Part shown: in pieces, positions 1 to 7,690 of the stretch | Position numbering within the stretch: the stretch's first letter is position 1 | Layout of the letters: each line of letters starts with the position of its first letter | Assembly (NCBI GenBank): GCA_020633465.1 | Contig: JACKDN010000006.1 | Location: 124,001-188,000, forward strand | Direction: 5' to 3' | Source of the DNA: Myxococcales bacterium | Lineage (GTDB): Bacteria > Myxococcota_A > Bradymonadia > UBA7976 > UBA1532 | Length of the DNA: 64,000 nt | The notes under the pieces: generated by a model | Seen by the model: only the letters and a program-made list of their open reading frames with translations | Database searches by the model: none | Told to the model about the DNA's origin: nothing | Program-made: the position numbers and the translations under genes

Positions 1-2
1 CC

Positions 3-59
3 CACGCCGCCGGCCTGGACTTCGCGGACGCCCTGCATCTGGCCGCCAGCCCAAAGGTG
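3..59 (+). pseudogene. 3' part of a PIN-domain (VapC-like) gene, remnant at window edge
   Basis: The frame beginning at base 3 reads HAAGLDFADALHLAASPKV, which matches the segment of PIN-domain ribonucleases carrying the third conserved acidic residue (GLDFADAL-H/I-LAA). The usual following TFD-type motif is absent; after about base 59 the frame turns into Arg/Pro-rich sequence with no family resemblance. I infer a VapC-like toxin gene whose 3' end was replaced, probably by the adjacent transposable element. Only about 19 residues support this and the 5' part lies outside the window. No antitoxin gene is visible. Confidence 0.4.
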
Positions 60-297
60 TTGCCGAGCAGGCTATCCGATGCCGGTCCGCGCAGCCTGCC
101 TGATGGACGCCGCGGCTCGAAGCGAGCACCGCCACGATGGACACCCAACCGATCGGTGAAACGGCGCCACGGCCGATGCCCACCGCCGGCTGGCGTGCGG
201 CACCACGATAGAGATGGACGTCAGGAGGCTGGCAGCGTGGCGCCAGCGAGGATGGGCACCGCGGCGGTGGAGGGCGCCGCCGGGGCGGCGATGGCCG

Positions 298-1104
298 TCA
301 GTGCTTGTGCACGTTGGCGACGCGCAGGAGCAACTCGCGGTCGACCTGGGCGTGCTGGCCGCGGGCGGCGGCTTTGAGGGCGGCGGTGGCGATGCGATCG
401 ACGTCGCGGAGGCGACCGCCGCAGGCCTCGTGGAGGAGGGCGAGGGCGTCGGAGCTGAAGAGCATCCGCTCGGTGCCGGCGAGGCGGAGACGGTGGCGCA
501 CGTAGGCGGTGGTGTCGCCGGGCTCCGGCTCGGGCAGCCGCAGCCGGGTGTGGATCCGGCTCCAGAGCGAACGGTTGTGCCGGACGGTCATCCGGTCCCA
601 CAGATCGGGCAAGCCGGCGAGCACGAGCGTTAGGAGCGGGCGCGAGTCCCACTCGTGGTTGGCGAGGATGTGCAGGTGATCGAGGACGTCCTGGTGCAGC
701 AGGTGCGCCTCGTCGATCACGAACACGGGGTGCAGCTGCTCGCAGCTCAGCTCGTTGACGTACTCGCCGAGCGCGTTGAACACACCGGCGGCGGTCGCCT
801 TCGGGTTCAGTCCGATCGCTCGACAGATGTGGCGGTAGAAGTCGCGTCGTCCGAGGGTCGCGTTGTGGCAGTAGGTGAGGCGCACAGGGCGGTTGCTCAG
901 CCGGTGACGCAGCACCCGCAGAACGCAGCTCTTGCCCTGGCCGGCCTCACCGACGATCAGGATGCCGGTCTGCCGCTCCTCGATCGCCTCGACGACCTCG
1001 TCCACGGCCGCTTCCTTGGCGGCCGTGAGCCAGAGATCCTGGTCGGCGATGCTCTTGCCGAAGGGCGCGAGGCGCAGCTCGAAGTGGTCGAGCCAGTACA
1101 TCAT
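298..1104 (-). CDS. ExeA/TniB-like AAA ATPase of transposable element
   Basis: The product is 268 aa and starts at the first of two tandem ATG codons; that ATG overlaps the integrase stop (ATGA), implying translational coupling. A Walker A motif GEAGQGKS lies near residues 52-59 and a Walker B VFVIDEAHLL near 127-136, followed by a sensor-like region and a C-terminal helical part. Length and motifs match the ExeA/TniB family, ATPases that regulate target choice for DDE transposases and use ATP-dependent DNA binding. It reads intact. ExeA homologues also serve type II secretion, but the integrase partner makes the transposition role far more likely. Confidence 0.8.
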   Translation of the reverse strand: MMYWLDHFELRLAPFGKSIADQDLWLTAAKEAAVDEVVEAIEERQTGILIVGEAGQGKSCVLRVLRHRLSNRPVRLTYCHNATLGRRDFYRHICRAIGLNPKATAAGVFNALGEYVNELSCEQLHPVFVIDEAHLLHQDVLDHLHILANHEWDSRPLLTLVLAGLPDLWDRMTVRHNRSLWSRIHTRLRLPEPEPGDTTAYVRHRLRLAGTERMLFSSDALALLHEACGGRLRDVDRIATAALKAAARGQHAQVDRELLLRVANVHKH

Positions 1105-2446
1105 GACGCCTCCCGCGACGAGCGCCCGAAGACGCGGTCGAGCAGGACGGTCGCCGGATCGAAGGCCACGGTGTCGATGCCGGGCTTCGGCTGGAAGCCC
1201 TTGTGCCGCTCGCGCCGCTTGCCGTTGGCGACGGGATCCACGTAGCGCAGCGGGTGTCGCTTCTCTTCGTGGACCAGGACCGGTGGCGCCTGGGGCTCGA
1301 GCAGGCAACGCTCGATGCGCACCATGCGGCCAGCGAGGAAGCGGAGGTCGGTCTCCCAGTCGACGCCACCGACGCTCAGCGTTCCGTCGCGCCGGACGCG
1401 GCGTCGGCCGTGCGCGGTCAGCGCCGTCTGCAGCTCGGCCTCGTCGAGCGCGCGCAGCGTGCGCTCGGCCCACACCTCGTTCGGGGCGCTCCCCATGAGT
1501 CCGCCGTGGGGCGCGCGGTGGTAGTGGGCGTCGAGCCACGCGAGCAGGCGCACCTGCACGTCGTGCAGTCGCCCGACCTGGCCGATGTGGTCGAGGCAGC
1601 CCTCGCGGAGCGTTCGCCAGAAACGCTCCATCTTGCCGCGCGCCTGGGGATCGTAGGGGCGCGCGTGAACCAGGGAGACGCGCAGTCGGCTGCACGCGGT
1701 GGCGAGCATGTCGCCCGTGTAGGTGGGGCCGTTGTCGAGGTAGAGCGTTCCCGGCGCGCCGAAGCGGCGCAGGGCGCGGCTGAACAGCTCCAGCATCTCG
1801 ATCTCGCGCTCGGTGCTGCAGGCCATCAGCGCGACGACGTAGCGGGACGCGTCGTCGAGGATGGCGTGGATGCGCAGCGGTGTGCGCTGACCGTCGAGGG
1901 TCAGGATCGGGCCGTGGCAGACGTCGGCGTGCCACAGTTGGCCGGCGCGCTCCGCCTGCCAGCGGCGACGCGCCGCGGGATCGTACTGGCGCCGGCGGGG
2001 CAGGCGCGGGAGGCCAGCGTCGCGGAACAGCCGACGGACGGTCGACGCCGACACCTGCTCGTCGTCGAGGCGCCCGTCGAGCACGAGGGTCCGCAGGATC
2101 AGCTCGGCCGAGGCGCTGGGGTGCTCGCGCCGGATGTCGCAGAGCAGCTGGCGCTGCGCTGCGCCGCGGTCAGGTCGCGGGCGTGGCCGGCGTCGCTGCG
2201 GCGGCGCGGCCGCAGCGCGTCGAGGCCGCCGCGCTTGTAGGCGTAGAACCAACGCTCCATCGTCGAGACGCCGTAGGTCCGCGTGGTGGAGGCGCCGGGC
2301 GGGCGGCGCCGGATGCGGCTCATGCGGCGCAGCTCCGCGCGCAGCTCGCCGTGGCGGAACTCCTGGGTGACGAGCGGTCCGATGATCTGCGCACGGAAGT
2401 GTGCGACGGCCTCCGCGTGGTCGCGCGGGGCAAGCTCCAGGGTCAT
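1101..2446 (-). pseudogene. DDE integrase (rve) of transposable element, frameshifted
   Basis: The start is ATG at 2446 with a strong GGAGGT Shine-Dalgarno 4 bp upstream. The N-terminal ~100 residues form a helix-turn-helix region (VSTMERWFYAYKRGGLDALRP). The frame then breaks at 2151-2160, where GCGCT is tandemly duplicated (5-bp insertion). Downstream, the second frame carries the rve core with the catalytic triad visible as WHADVCHG, LYLDNGPTYTG and GKMERFWRT, then a C-terminal Mu-type beta-barrel region ending at 1101. Removing five bases joins the halves as DLTAAQRQLLCDIRR, so the break is a mutation or error rather than an obvious programmed site. A -1 shift would also restore the frame but no slippery heptamer is apparent. 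Confidence 0.8.
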
Positions 2447-2612
2447 GTCGACCTCCGTTCTTGGGCGCCTTCCAGCAGGCGCCAGGGAGGTTTCGCAGGG
2501 TTCGGCGAGCGCCGGCAGGATCCTACCTGGTGGGCTCCTTCCGTCCGCTGGGCACAGGGGGTGGCCATCACCGAGGTTGCAGGGACGCCGCGAAGATCCG
2601 GGCCTGGATGCC

Positions 2613-2836
2613 GCGCCCCGGGACTCTAAGTCCTCCGAAAACACTTAGCTTTCTGGCCGAGGCCGTCGAGCGGCCGCCCGGGGGACGTCCAGACGGCCGT
2701 CTTCGGCCGCCGTCGGGCCGCCTTCCGGTGCTGATCGGGGTCAATGGGCGCCGGCGCGCCGTATTCGGCGCGCACCTCAGCGTATGCGCGGCGGGGCGCG
2801 CGGGGGATGGCGGGTTCGGGAGGGCCGGCGGCGGCG
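2613..2836. repeat. 3'-end module of the HUH transposase, copy 1 (fixed border and hairpins)
   Basis: The module begins at a border reading GCGCCCCGGGACTCTAAGTC that recurs at 4949, 5464 and, decayed, 5780. Just inside the border is an inverted repeat GGACT-CTA-AGTCC (2621-2633). A GC-rich stretch follows, with a perfect hairpin GCGCGCCG-TATT-CGGCGCGC at 2754-2773, and the module runs into the stop codon of the transposase gene at 2837. Hairpins flanking a Y1 transposase are what IS200/IS605 and REP-associated enzymes recognise; that these are such sites is inferred. Nothing else is seen in 2447-2612 apart from the left element's upstream region. Confidence 0.7.
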
Positions 2837-3934
2837 TCAGCCGTCGCCGATCACCCTCGGGGGGTCGCCCCACTTGGCCGGCCAGCGCGGCAGGGGGGCG
2901 TCGGGCGGGAGGAAGGGGCCGACGATGGGGGCGTCGTCGAAGGCGTCGTTGATCACCGGCGGGTAGTCGAAGCCGTCGGGCAGGTCGGTCCAGGGGTGCT
3001 CTGGGTCGGCGTCGTCGTGGGTGACGGCGGCGCGGCCCCGCTCGACGACCTTGGCCACGGCCGCCATCACGGCGCCGGTGCCCTCGCGGCGGGCTTCGTA
3101 GGCGGCTTTGAGCAGCTCGTCGGCCAGCGGGCCCATCGCCGAGAAGGCGGGGCAGCGGCTGCGCTTCACCTCGGCGGGCTCGTACATGGGCGAGATGGCG
3201 AGGGCGGCGGGGACGCCGACGAAGTGCTTGTCGGCGTGGTCGGCGACGACGTTGTCGAACACCTTCTTGCAGAAGGCGCGGTACCGCTCGGCGGGGTAGC
3301 GCTCCCAGCCGGTCAGCGGCGTCAGCTTGACGATCACCTCGCGGTAGAAGGGCGTGCGGTCGTCGGGGCGGCCCTTGTCGTCCCAGGCCTGGTAGTCGAA
3401 CCAGAGGCCGCGCGGGCTCGTGCCGTTCAGCAGGTGGTCGACGCACTGCAGGCCGGGCCACTGGTTCGGCCTCGGCGTCACGCCGTCTTTTGTGAGGTGT
3501 GCGAGGATGTAGGCGAACCAGAACTCCTCGGCCTCGACGTCGAGGATGGTGCTCGCGCGGAAGGGGCCGTCCCACACGGGGCCGGACGTCTCGTAGGTCT
3601 TGTGCGTCAGGCGCGCGAAGCCGGCCTTCACGTACTGCATGAACGCGCTGATGGCGCCGGGGCGGTCCGAGCGCAGCAGGCAGTGGAGGTGGTTCGAAGC
3701 CACCACGGCGATCGCGACGTCGACGCCGTACCGGATCTGGGCGCGGCCGATGATGCCCCACATCAGCAGGACGAACAGGCCGCCCTCCTCGGGCGGGACG
3801 AAGGCGTAGCGGCCGCGCACGACCCGGCTGCTCACGTGCACCCAGTGGCCGCGCGGCATGCAGCGGTGGCGGGGGTTGCGCTTCTTGGCGCGGTAGCGGA
3901 CGCGGCGGCCGAGGCTCTCGTTGAGGGCGGGCAT
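2837..3934 (-). CDS. HUH (Y1) transposase, IS200/REP-associated type
   Basis: The product is 365 aa from ATG 3934, which is preceded by GGAGGAG at an ideal 4-bp spacing. The HUH metal-binding motif is SNHLHCLL (His 82 and 84) and the likely nucleophile is Tyr101 in FMQYVKAGFAR, the arrangement of Y1 single-strand DNA transposases. The protein is about twice as long as a minimal IS200 TnpA. Its C-terminal ~200 residues (through PEHPWTDLPDGFDYPPVIND) are a family-specific extension. It is the only complete copy here; pieces of its 3' end recur at 5173 and 5691. The 266 bases upstream (3935-4200) show no gene or promoter I can support. Confidence 0.8.
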   Translation of the reverse strand: MPALNESLGRRVRYRAKKRNPRHRCMPRGHWVHVSSRVVRGRYAFVPPEEGGLFVLLMWGIIGRAQIRYGVDVAIAVVASNHLHCLLRSDRPGAISAFMQYVKAGFARLTHKTYETSGPVWDGPFRASTILDVEAEEFWFAYILAHLTKDGVTPRPNQWPGLQCVDHLLNGTSPRGLWFDYQAWDDKGRPDDRTPFYREVIVKLTPLTGWERYPAERYRAFCKKVFDNVVADHADKHFVGVPAALAISPMYEPAEVKRSRCPAFSAMGPLADELLKAAYEARREGTGAVMAAVAKVVERGRAAVTHDDADPEHPWTDLPDGFDYPPVINDAFDDAPIVGPFLPPDAPLPRWPAKWGDPPRVIGDG

Positions 3935-4200
3935 GGGTCTCCTCCGGGCAAATCGGGGGAGATCCATCGGACAGCGGCGGCGCGTGTTGCGCGGCGGCGG
4001 TCGATTTCTCGAATTTCGCTCGACGCGGCGGTCGCGGTCACGGGAGTTCATCCACCCGCGATCAACCGCTCACTCTCCGTCGGCACGAACGCGACGTCAG
4101 GCGCGAGCGCTGCTCGTGCACGGCCCGGTCGGCCAGGCGGGCGCCTCGCGCCCAGCACGCATGCGAAGCGCCGCCTCCGAGCGTCCGGCGCGACCGGTCG

Positions 4201-4293
4201 TCAGCCGGGCGCGCGCCGGTAGTGCAGGGCGACCGCGCCGTTGCTGAGCGGCTTCGCCGAGACCAATACGAGCCGTCGTGTGCTGGGTGAGTC
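4201..4293 (-). pseudogene. C-terminal remnant of RibD/DHFR-like gene (other end at 5816-6192)
   Basis: Reading leftward from 4293 the frame gives DSPSTRRLVLVSAKPLSNG and then AVALHYRRAPG before a TGA at 4201. This is the characteristic C-terminus of the dihydrofolate-reductase/RibD_C family (LPSTRRLELV..TPLxNGAVAxHYR). The N-terminal part of the same family, on the same strand, lies at 5816-6192. About 33 residues of the middle are missing. I infer one ancestral gene interrupted by the IS21-like element and repeats between 4294 and 5815, with loss of the intervening codons. Confidence 0.7.
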
Positions 4294-4301
4294 TGATACC
4301 C

Positions 4302-4351
4302 AATTCTGGCCCCACTTGAGGGCAAACTGATCTCCAGAAATGGCCCCACCT
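4302..4351. repeat. IS21-type subterminal transposase-binding repeats
   Basis: Two direct repeats sharing TGGCCCCAC(T/C)T occur as AATTCTGGCCCCACTTGAGG (4302-4321) and AGAAATGGCCCCACCTCGG (4336-4354), about 34 bp apart just inside the presumed element end. IS21 family ends carry two or three such repeats bound by IstA; the assignment to that role is inferred. Confidence 0.5.
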
Positions 4352-4399
4352 CGGCCACAACTACCCCGGAGACGTTGGACGGCGTTTCGGGGGACGGAG

Positions 4400-4951
4400 A
4401 TGACCAAGGTGGAGCTGTTCGAAGCTATCAGACGCGATCGACACGTGCAGCAGAAGAGCGTGCGCGAGATCGCCCGGGATCGCGGGATCCATCGAAGGAC
4501 GGTGAGGCAGGCGCTCGAGAGCGCGGTGCCGCCGGCGCGGAAGCGGACCGAGCGGGAGGCGTCGGTGCTGACCGCGGCCATGCGCCAGCTGATCGACGCG
4601 TGGCTCGAGGGGGATCGCGAGGCGCCGCGCAAGCAGCGGCACACGGCGCGGCGGATCTGGCAGCGGCTGCGCTCGGAGCAGGACTTCCGGGGGGCGGAGT
4701 CGACGGTGCGGCGCTACGTCGGGCGGCGACGGCGTGAGCTCGGCGCCGGCCGCAAGGACGTGACCATGATCCTGGTCCACGAGCCCGGGGCGGAGGCCGA
4801 GGTGGACTGGTACGAGGCGGCGGTGGACTTCCCGGGCGGCCGCCAGACCGTGCAGGTGTTCGCCATGCGCGCCTGCTACAGCGGCCGGGAGTTCCACATG
4901 GCGTTCCCCCGAGCCACGCAGCGCGCGTTCCTCGAGGCCCACGCGCAGGCG
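4400..4951 (+). pseudogene. istA: IS21 transposase IstA, 5' fragment
   Basis: ATG 4400 opens a frame of about 184 codons with an N-terminal helix-turn-helix (VREIARDRGIHRRTVRQAL, residues ~21-39), the IstA linker region, and the start of the rve domain with its first catalytic Asp in EAEVDWYEA (near residue 136). At 4951 the frame runs into the GCGCCCCGGGACTCTAAG border and continues only as meaningless repeat-derived sequence. Full IstA proteins are about 400-500 aa, so two of three catalytic acidic residues and the istB partner are missing and the gene cannot be active. It is oriented opposite to the gene it entered. Confidence 0.8.
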
Positions 4952-5466
4952 CCCCGGGACTCTAAGTCCTCCGAAAACACTCAGCTTTCTGGCCGAGGCC
5001 GTCGAGCGGCCGCTCGTGGGCTGGCCAGACGGCCGACTTCGGCCACCGTCGGGCCGACTTCGGGTGCTGATCGGGGTCGATGAGCGCGGCGGCGCCGGCT
5101 TCGGCGCGCACATGGGCGACGGCGCGGCGGGGCGCGCGGGGGATGGCGGGTTCGGGAGGGCCGGCGGCGGCGTCAGCCGTCGCCGATCACCCTCGGGGGG
5201 TCGCCCCACTTGGCCGGCCAGTTCGGCAGCGGCGCGTCGGGCGGGAGGAAGGGGCCGACGATGGGGGCGTCGTCGAAGGCGTCGTTGATCACCGGCGGGT
5301 AGTCGAAGCCGTCGGGGAGGTCGGTCCAGGGGTGCTCGGGGTCGGCGTCGTCGTGGGTGACGGCGGCGCGGCCCTGCTCGACGACCTTGGCCACGGCCGC
5401 CATCACGGCGCCGGTGCCCTCGCGGCGGGCTTCGTAGGCGGCCTTTAGCAGTTCGTCGGCCAGGGC
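4949..5466. repeat. Transposase 3'-end module, copy 2
   Basis: This copy begins at the same border as copy 1 (GGACT-CTA-AGTCC at 4957-4969), diverges in the linker, and has a shortened hairpin GCGCCG-GCTT-CGGCGC at 5092-5107. It contains the last ~97 codons of the transposase (stop at 5173). It ends at 5466, where copy 3 starts; the rest of the transposase is not found to the right of copy 3. The fixed edge is therefore the 3' side of the gene and the variable edge lies inside the gene. Confidence 0.75.
5173..5466 (-). pseudogene. HUH transposase, C-terminal fragment (copy 2)
   Basis: A 97-codon fragment nearly identical to the C-terminus of the complete transposase at 2837 (ADELLKAAYEARREGTGAVM through WGDPPRVIGDG). 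It differs at a few residues such as Arg-to-Gln in VVEQGRAAV. The catalytic HUH and Tyr regions are absent. An ATG formed inside the neighbouring repeat border would give a 107-aa frame starting MFSEDLESRG, but those residues come from the border sequence and no expression is implied. Confidence 0.75.
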
Positions 5467-5783
5467 GCCCCGGGACTCTAAGTCCTCCGAAAACACTCAG
5501 CTTTCTGGCTGAGGCCGTCGAGCGGCCGCCCGGGGGACGTCCAGACGGCCACGCTCGGCCCCCGTTGGGCCGCCTTCCGGTGCTGATCGGGCTCGATGGG
5601 CGCCGGCGCGCCGGATTCGGCGCGCACCTCGGCGCGACGGCGCGGCGGGACGCGGGGCGGATGGCGGGTTCGAGAGGGCCGGCGGCGGCGTCAGCCGTCG
5701 CCGATCGACCCGGGGTCGCCGCCACTTAGCCGGCCAACGCGGCAGCGGGCGTCGGCGGGAGGAAGGGGCCGACGATGGGGGCG
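5464..5783. repeat. Transposase 3'-end module, copy 3
   Basis: This is a third copy with the same border (GGACT-CTA-AGTCC at 5473-5485) and a perfect hairpin GCGCGCCG-GATT-CGGCGCGC at 5606-5625. It is followed by a decayed ~90-bp remnant of the transposase 3' end (stop at 5691, several indels). It stops at GACGATGGGGGCG, where copy 4 begins. The hairpin stem is fully conserved relative to copy 1 while its loop has changed (TATT to GATT). Confidence 0.75.
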
Positions 5784-5817
5784 CCCCGGAACCTGCTCAA
5801 GTCCTCCGAAACGTCGA
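5780..5817. repeat. Decayed fourth copy of the module border
   Basis: GGCGCCCCGGAACCTGCTCAAGTCCTCCGAAACG keeps the outer GCGCCCCGG and inner AAGTCCTCCGAAA of the border but has lost the GGACT arm of the subterminal inverted repeat. It sits exactly where the RibD/DHFR-like coding sequence breaks off, so it may mark the oldest insertion in the array. Confidence 0.6.
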
Positions 5818-6192
5818 GGAGCTTGCCGCTGCCGAGGAGCACGCCGGCCGGGTCGCGTCCTTGAGCGTCTGCACGCTGCTGCAAAGGTCGCCGGCGATGT
5901 GGTGGCTGTTGGTCCACGGGAAGCGGGTTCGCGTCGACGACACGACGTACTTCGGCTTGGCTTCCAGCTTGACCGCCCACTCGCGGATCGCAGGCGGGGC
6001 CTCCTCGTCACCGCGGGCGACCGCCGGCCAGTAGCTCTCCATCATCTCGTAGGTGACGCGGCCCCACAGCATCGCCCCGCCCTCGTCCATGAGGCGGGTA
6101 AAGAAGGCGTGCGTCTCGTCGTCGGCGATGCCCTCTTGGTGGTCGACGCATCCGTCGAGGGTGACGTTGAGGCCGAAGGTCAGAAGTCCCAT
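5816..6192 (-). pseudogene. RibD/dihydrofolate-reductase-family protein, N-terminal part
   Basis: ATG 6192 (GGAGTGG upstream) opens MGLLTFGLNVTLDGCVDHQE, the N-terminus typical of the dihydrofolate-reductase-family proteins related to the RibD C-terminal domain (NADPH-dependent reductases of unknown substrate). About 105 residues follow through AKPKYVVSSTR and FPWTNSHHIAGDL. A one-base deletion near 5850 then shifts the frame: KDAT continues as PAGVLLGSGKLL only in the neighbouring frame. Coding similarity ends at 5816 against the decayed repeat border. The C-terminal 30 residues survive at 4201-4293. The gene is therefore broken twice. Confidence 0.8.
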
Positions 6193-6265
6193 GCGAGTCC
6201 ACTCCAGGCCGTGCTCGGTGCCAGGCAGATAGGGGAGGCAGGTCGTCGGCGACGGCGCCCCCGCG

Positions 6266-7417
6266 CTACTGCGCGTCCTTGCTGCGCGCGTGGTGGCGCA
6301 CGATGAAGTCGGCCACCGCGTCCCAGGTGCGCGCGAACGCGTGCCGATCGAAGGCCGAGTGCGTCATCAGCCAGTCGTGGTGCGGGGGGTCGCGGCCGGT
6401 GTCGCCGAAGTGGCCGATGACGTCGAGGTGATCGGCCCACACGGCCGCGAGCACCTCGCCGTGCACCTGCGAGAGCGTGGGCACCACGGCGTCGTTGTCG
6501 GTGGTGCTGGGCGCGGTGCCGAAGGCGCGGGTGAGCGTGGTCACCTGCTCCGAGGTGGCGCGCGCGGCGGCGGGCGCGGCGGCGGCGATGCCGTGCAGCA
6601 CGCGGTAGAGCGCATAGCCCACCTGGCCGGAGGGCGAGAGCCCGGTGCTCATCATCCCCCGCAGGCGGGGCGGTCGGGCGCGGGTGACCACGCAGCCGTA
6701 GCGCACCGATCGGCGGTCGCTGGTGCGCGCGTCGAACAGGTCCATCGCTTCGGGGCCGAGCTGGGCCATCAGCGCCTGGTCGCCGATCACCTGGCCGAGG
6801 AACGCGACGATCTGGGCGCGCCGGTCGGCGGAGAAGTCCTGCAGGATGCCCTGGTACACCGAGTCGATCAGGCCGCCTTGCAGCTCGGTCAGGCGGCGCG
6901 GCAGCGCCAGCGCCTCGGCCAGCGCCACCATCGCAGGCAGGGGCACGCCGCCGAGGCGGATGGCGTGGATGGTGATCGCCGACACCAACTGGAGCAGCTT
7001 CTGCCCCATGCGGCTGTTGAAGTAGCTCGCCGTCGGCGTGCCGTGGTGCGGCGTGGCCACCGTCACCACCGAGCGCACGCGCCGCGCGATGCCCTCGACG
7101 CTGGCCGCCGTGGGCAGCGTGACGCCCGGCGTCACCAGCAGGCGCGCGTCGAGGCCGCCGGTGGAGTGGCCGACGAGGTGGATGCCGCCCGGCTCGACGG
7201 CGCCCATCGCGATGGCGTCGGCGACGGCCGCGGCGCGCTCCCGCAGCGAGGCCGTCGGCGGCACGGGCGCGTGCACGACCCGCACGTCGAGTCCGCGCGT
7301 CGCCAGCGCGTCGCGCAGGTAGCGCTCGACGTGGCCGAAGTAGCGGAAGTCGCCCAGGTTGGCGAATCCGAAGAAGCCCGGCACCAGCACCACGTGTCCT
7401 GATGGGCGCGTCCCCAC
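6266..7417 (-). CDS. Alpha/beta hydrolase, lipase-like
   Basis: The product is 383 aa from GTG 7417, chosen because GAGGAGGA lies 3 bp upstream and the conserved domain begins at once (GHVVLVPGFFGFANLGD, an oxyanion-hole-like strand-turn). The nucleophile elbow is GHSTGG near residue 105, and a late NDAVVPTLSQV and VIGHFGD/THSAFD could supply the acid and histidine. The central region has an Ala-rich helical cap. No signal peptide is seen, so it is probably cytoplasmic. Family members are lipases or esterases; the substrate cannot be read from the sequence. It is followed, across a 73-bp gap, by the broken DHFR-like gene. Confidence 0.75.
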   Translation of the reverse strand: MGTRPSGHVVLVPGFFGFANLGDFRYFGHVERYLRDALATRGLDVRVVHAPVPPTASLRERAAAVADAIAMGAVEPGGIHLVGHSTGGLDARLLVTPGVTLPTAASVEGIARRVRSVVTVATPHHGTPTASYFNSRMGQKLLQLVSAITIHAIRLGGVPLPAMVALAEALALPRRLTELQGGLIDSVYQGILQDFSADRRAQIVAFLGQVIGDQALMAQLGPEAMDLFDARTSDRRSVRYGCVVTRARPPRLRGMMSTGLSPSGQVGYALYRVLHGIAAAAPAAARATSEQVTTLTRAFGTAPSTTDNDAVVPTLSQVHGEVLAAVWADHLDVIGHFGDTGRDPPHHDWLMTHSAFDRHAFARTWDAVADFIVRHHARSKDAQ

Positions 7418-7690
7418 CTGTCCTCCTCGCGGGCCGCCACCCGTCGGTCGTCCGCCCCGAGCATCGCCCGGCCGGAGCGCCGGGCGCAACGCCGCAGCGC
7501 GCACGGAGCTGGTCGTGGTCGTCGTCGTCGTCGCCGACGACGACGCAGCCGATGCCTCGATCAGGCGGGCTGGCGGGGCTCGCCGGGCATCGACCCACAC
7601 GGCCCGCCTCGAGACGCTCGCCCGGCGCGACGACCACTCGGGCGCCGCGCGCAGGCCGCTCGTGCCCCACCCGCTCGTGCGCGTCCCGTC

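Larger units (their letters stand above)
298..2446 (-). mobile_element. Transposable element core: DDE integrase plus ExeA/TniB-like ATPase
   Basis: Two leftward genes, an rve-type DDE integrase (1101-2446) and an AAA ATPase of the ExeA/TniB type (298-1104), overlap by ATGA. This is the two-component layout of Mu/Tn552/Tn7-like elements, where the ATPase selects the target and the integrase joins strands. Terminal inverted repeats could not be fixed. A weak pair starting TGTTGCC near 59 and TGTGCCC (reverse strand) near 2555 is possible. The integrase is frameshifted, so this copy is probably inactive. On the right it abuts the first copy of the transposase 3'-end repeat (2613). Confidence 0.7.
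4294..4951 (+). mobile_element. IS21-family element, left end only
   Basis: The element starts at a 5'-TG end (TGATACCC at 4294) abutting the RibD/DHFR-like remnant. It contains two IS21-style subterminal repeats and the first third of istA, and is cut off at 4951 where a transposase-module border begins. The right end, the rest of istA and the helper gene istB are absent from the window. The 5'-TG end and multiple internal terminal repeats are typical of IS21. The exact end is inferred from where the disrupted gene's reading frame stops. Confidence 0.65.

Noticed and set aside
298..1935. Longer leftward frame that would extend the ATPase to 545 aa
   Set aside because: The extra N-terminal part is Arg/Pro-rich, lies over the integrase gene in another frame, and the ATGATG start overlaps the integrase stop as expected for coupling.
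2151..2160. Programmed -1 frameshift in the integrase
   Set aside because: No slippery heptamer or downstream stimulator is apparent; a simple 5-bp tandem duplication explains the frame change.
59..2565. TGTTGCC / TGTGCCC pair as terminal inverted repeats of the left element
   Set aside because: Only a handful of matching bases and no target-site duplication could be identified; kept as a weak possibility only.
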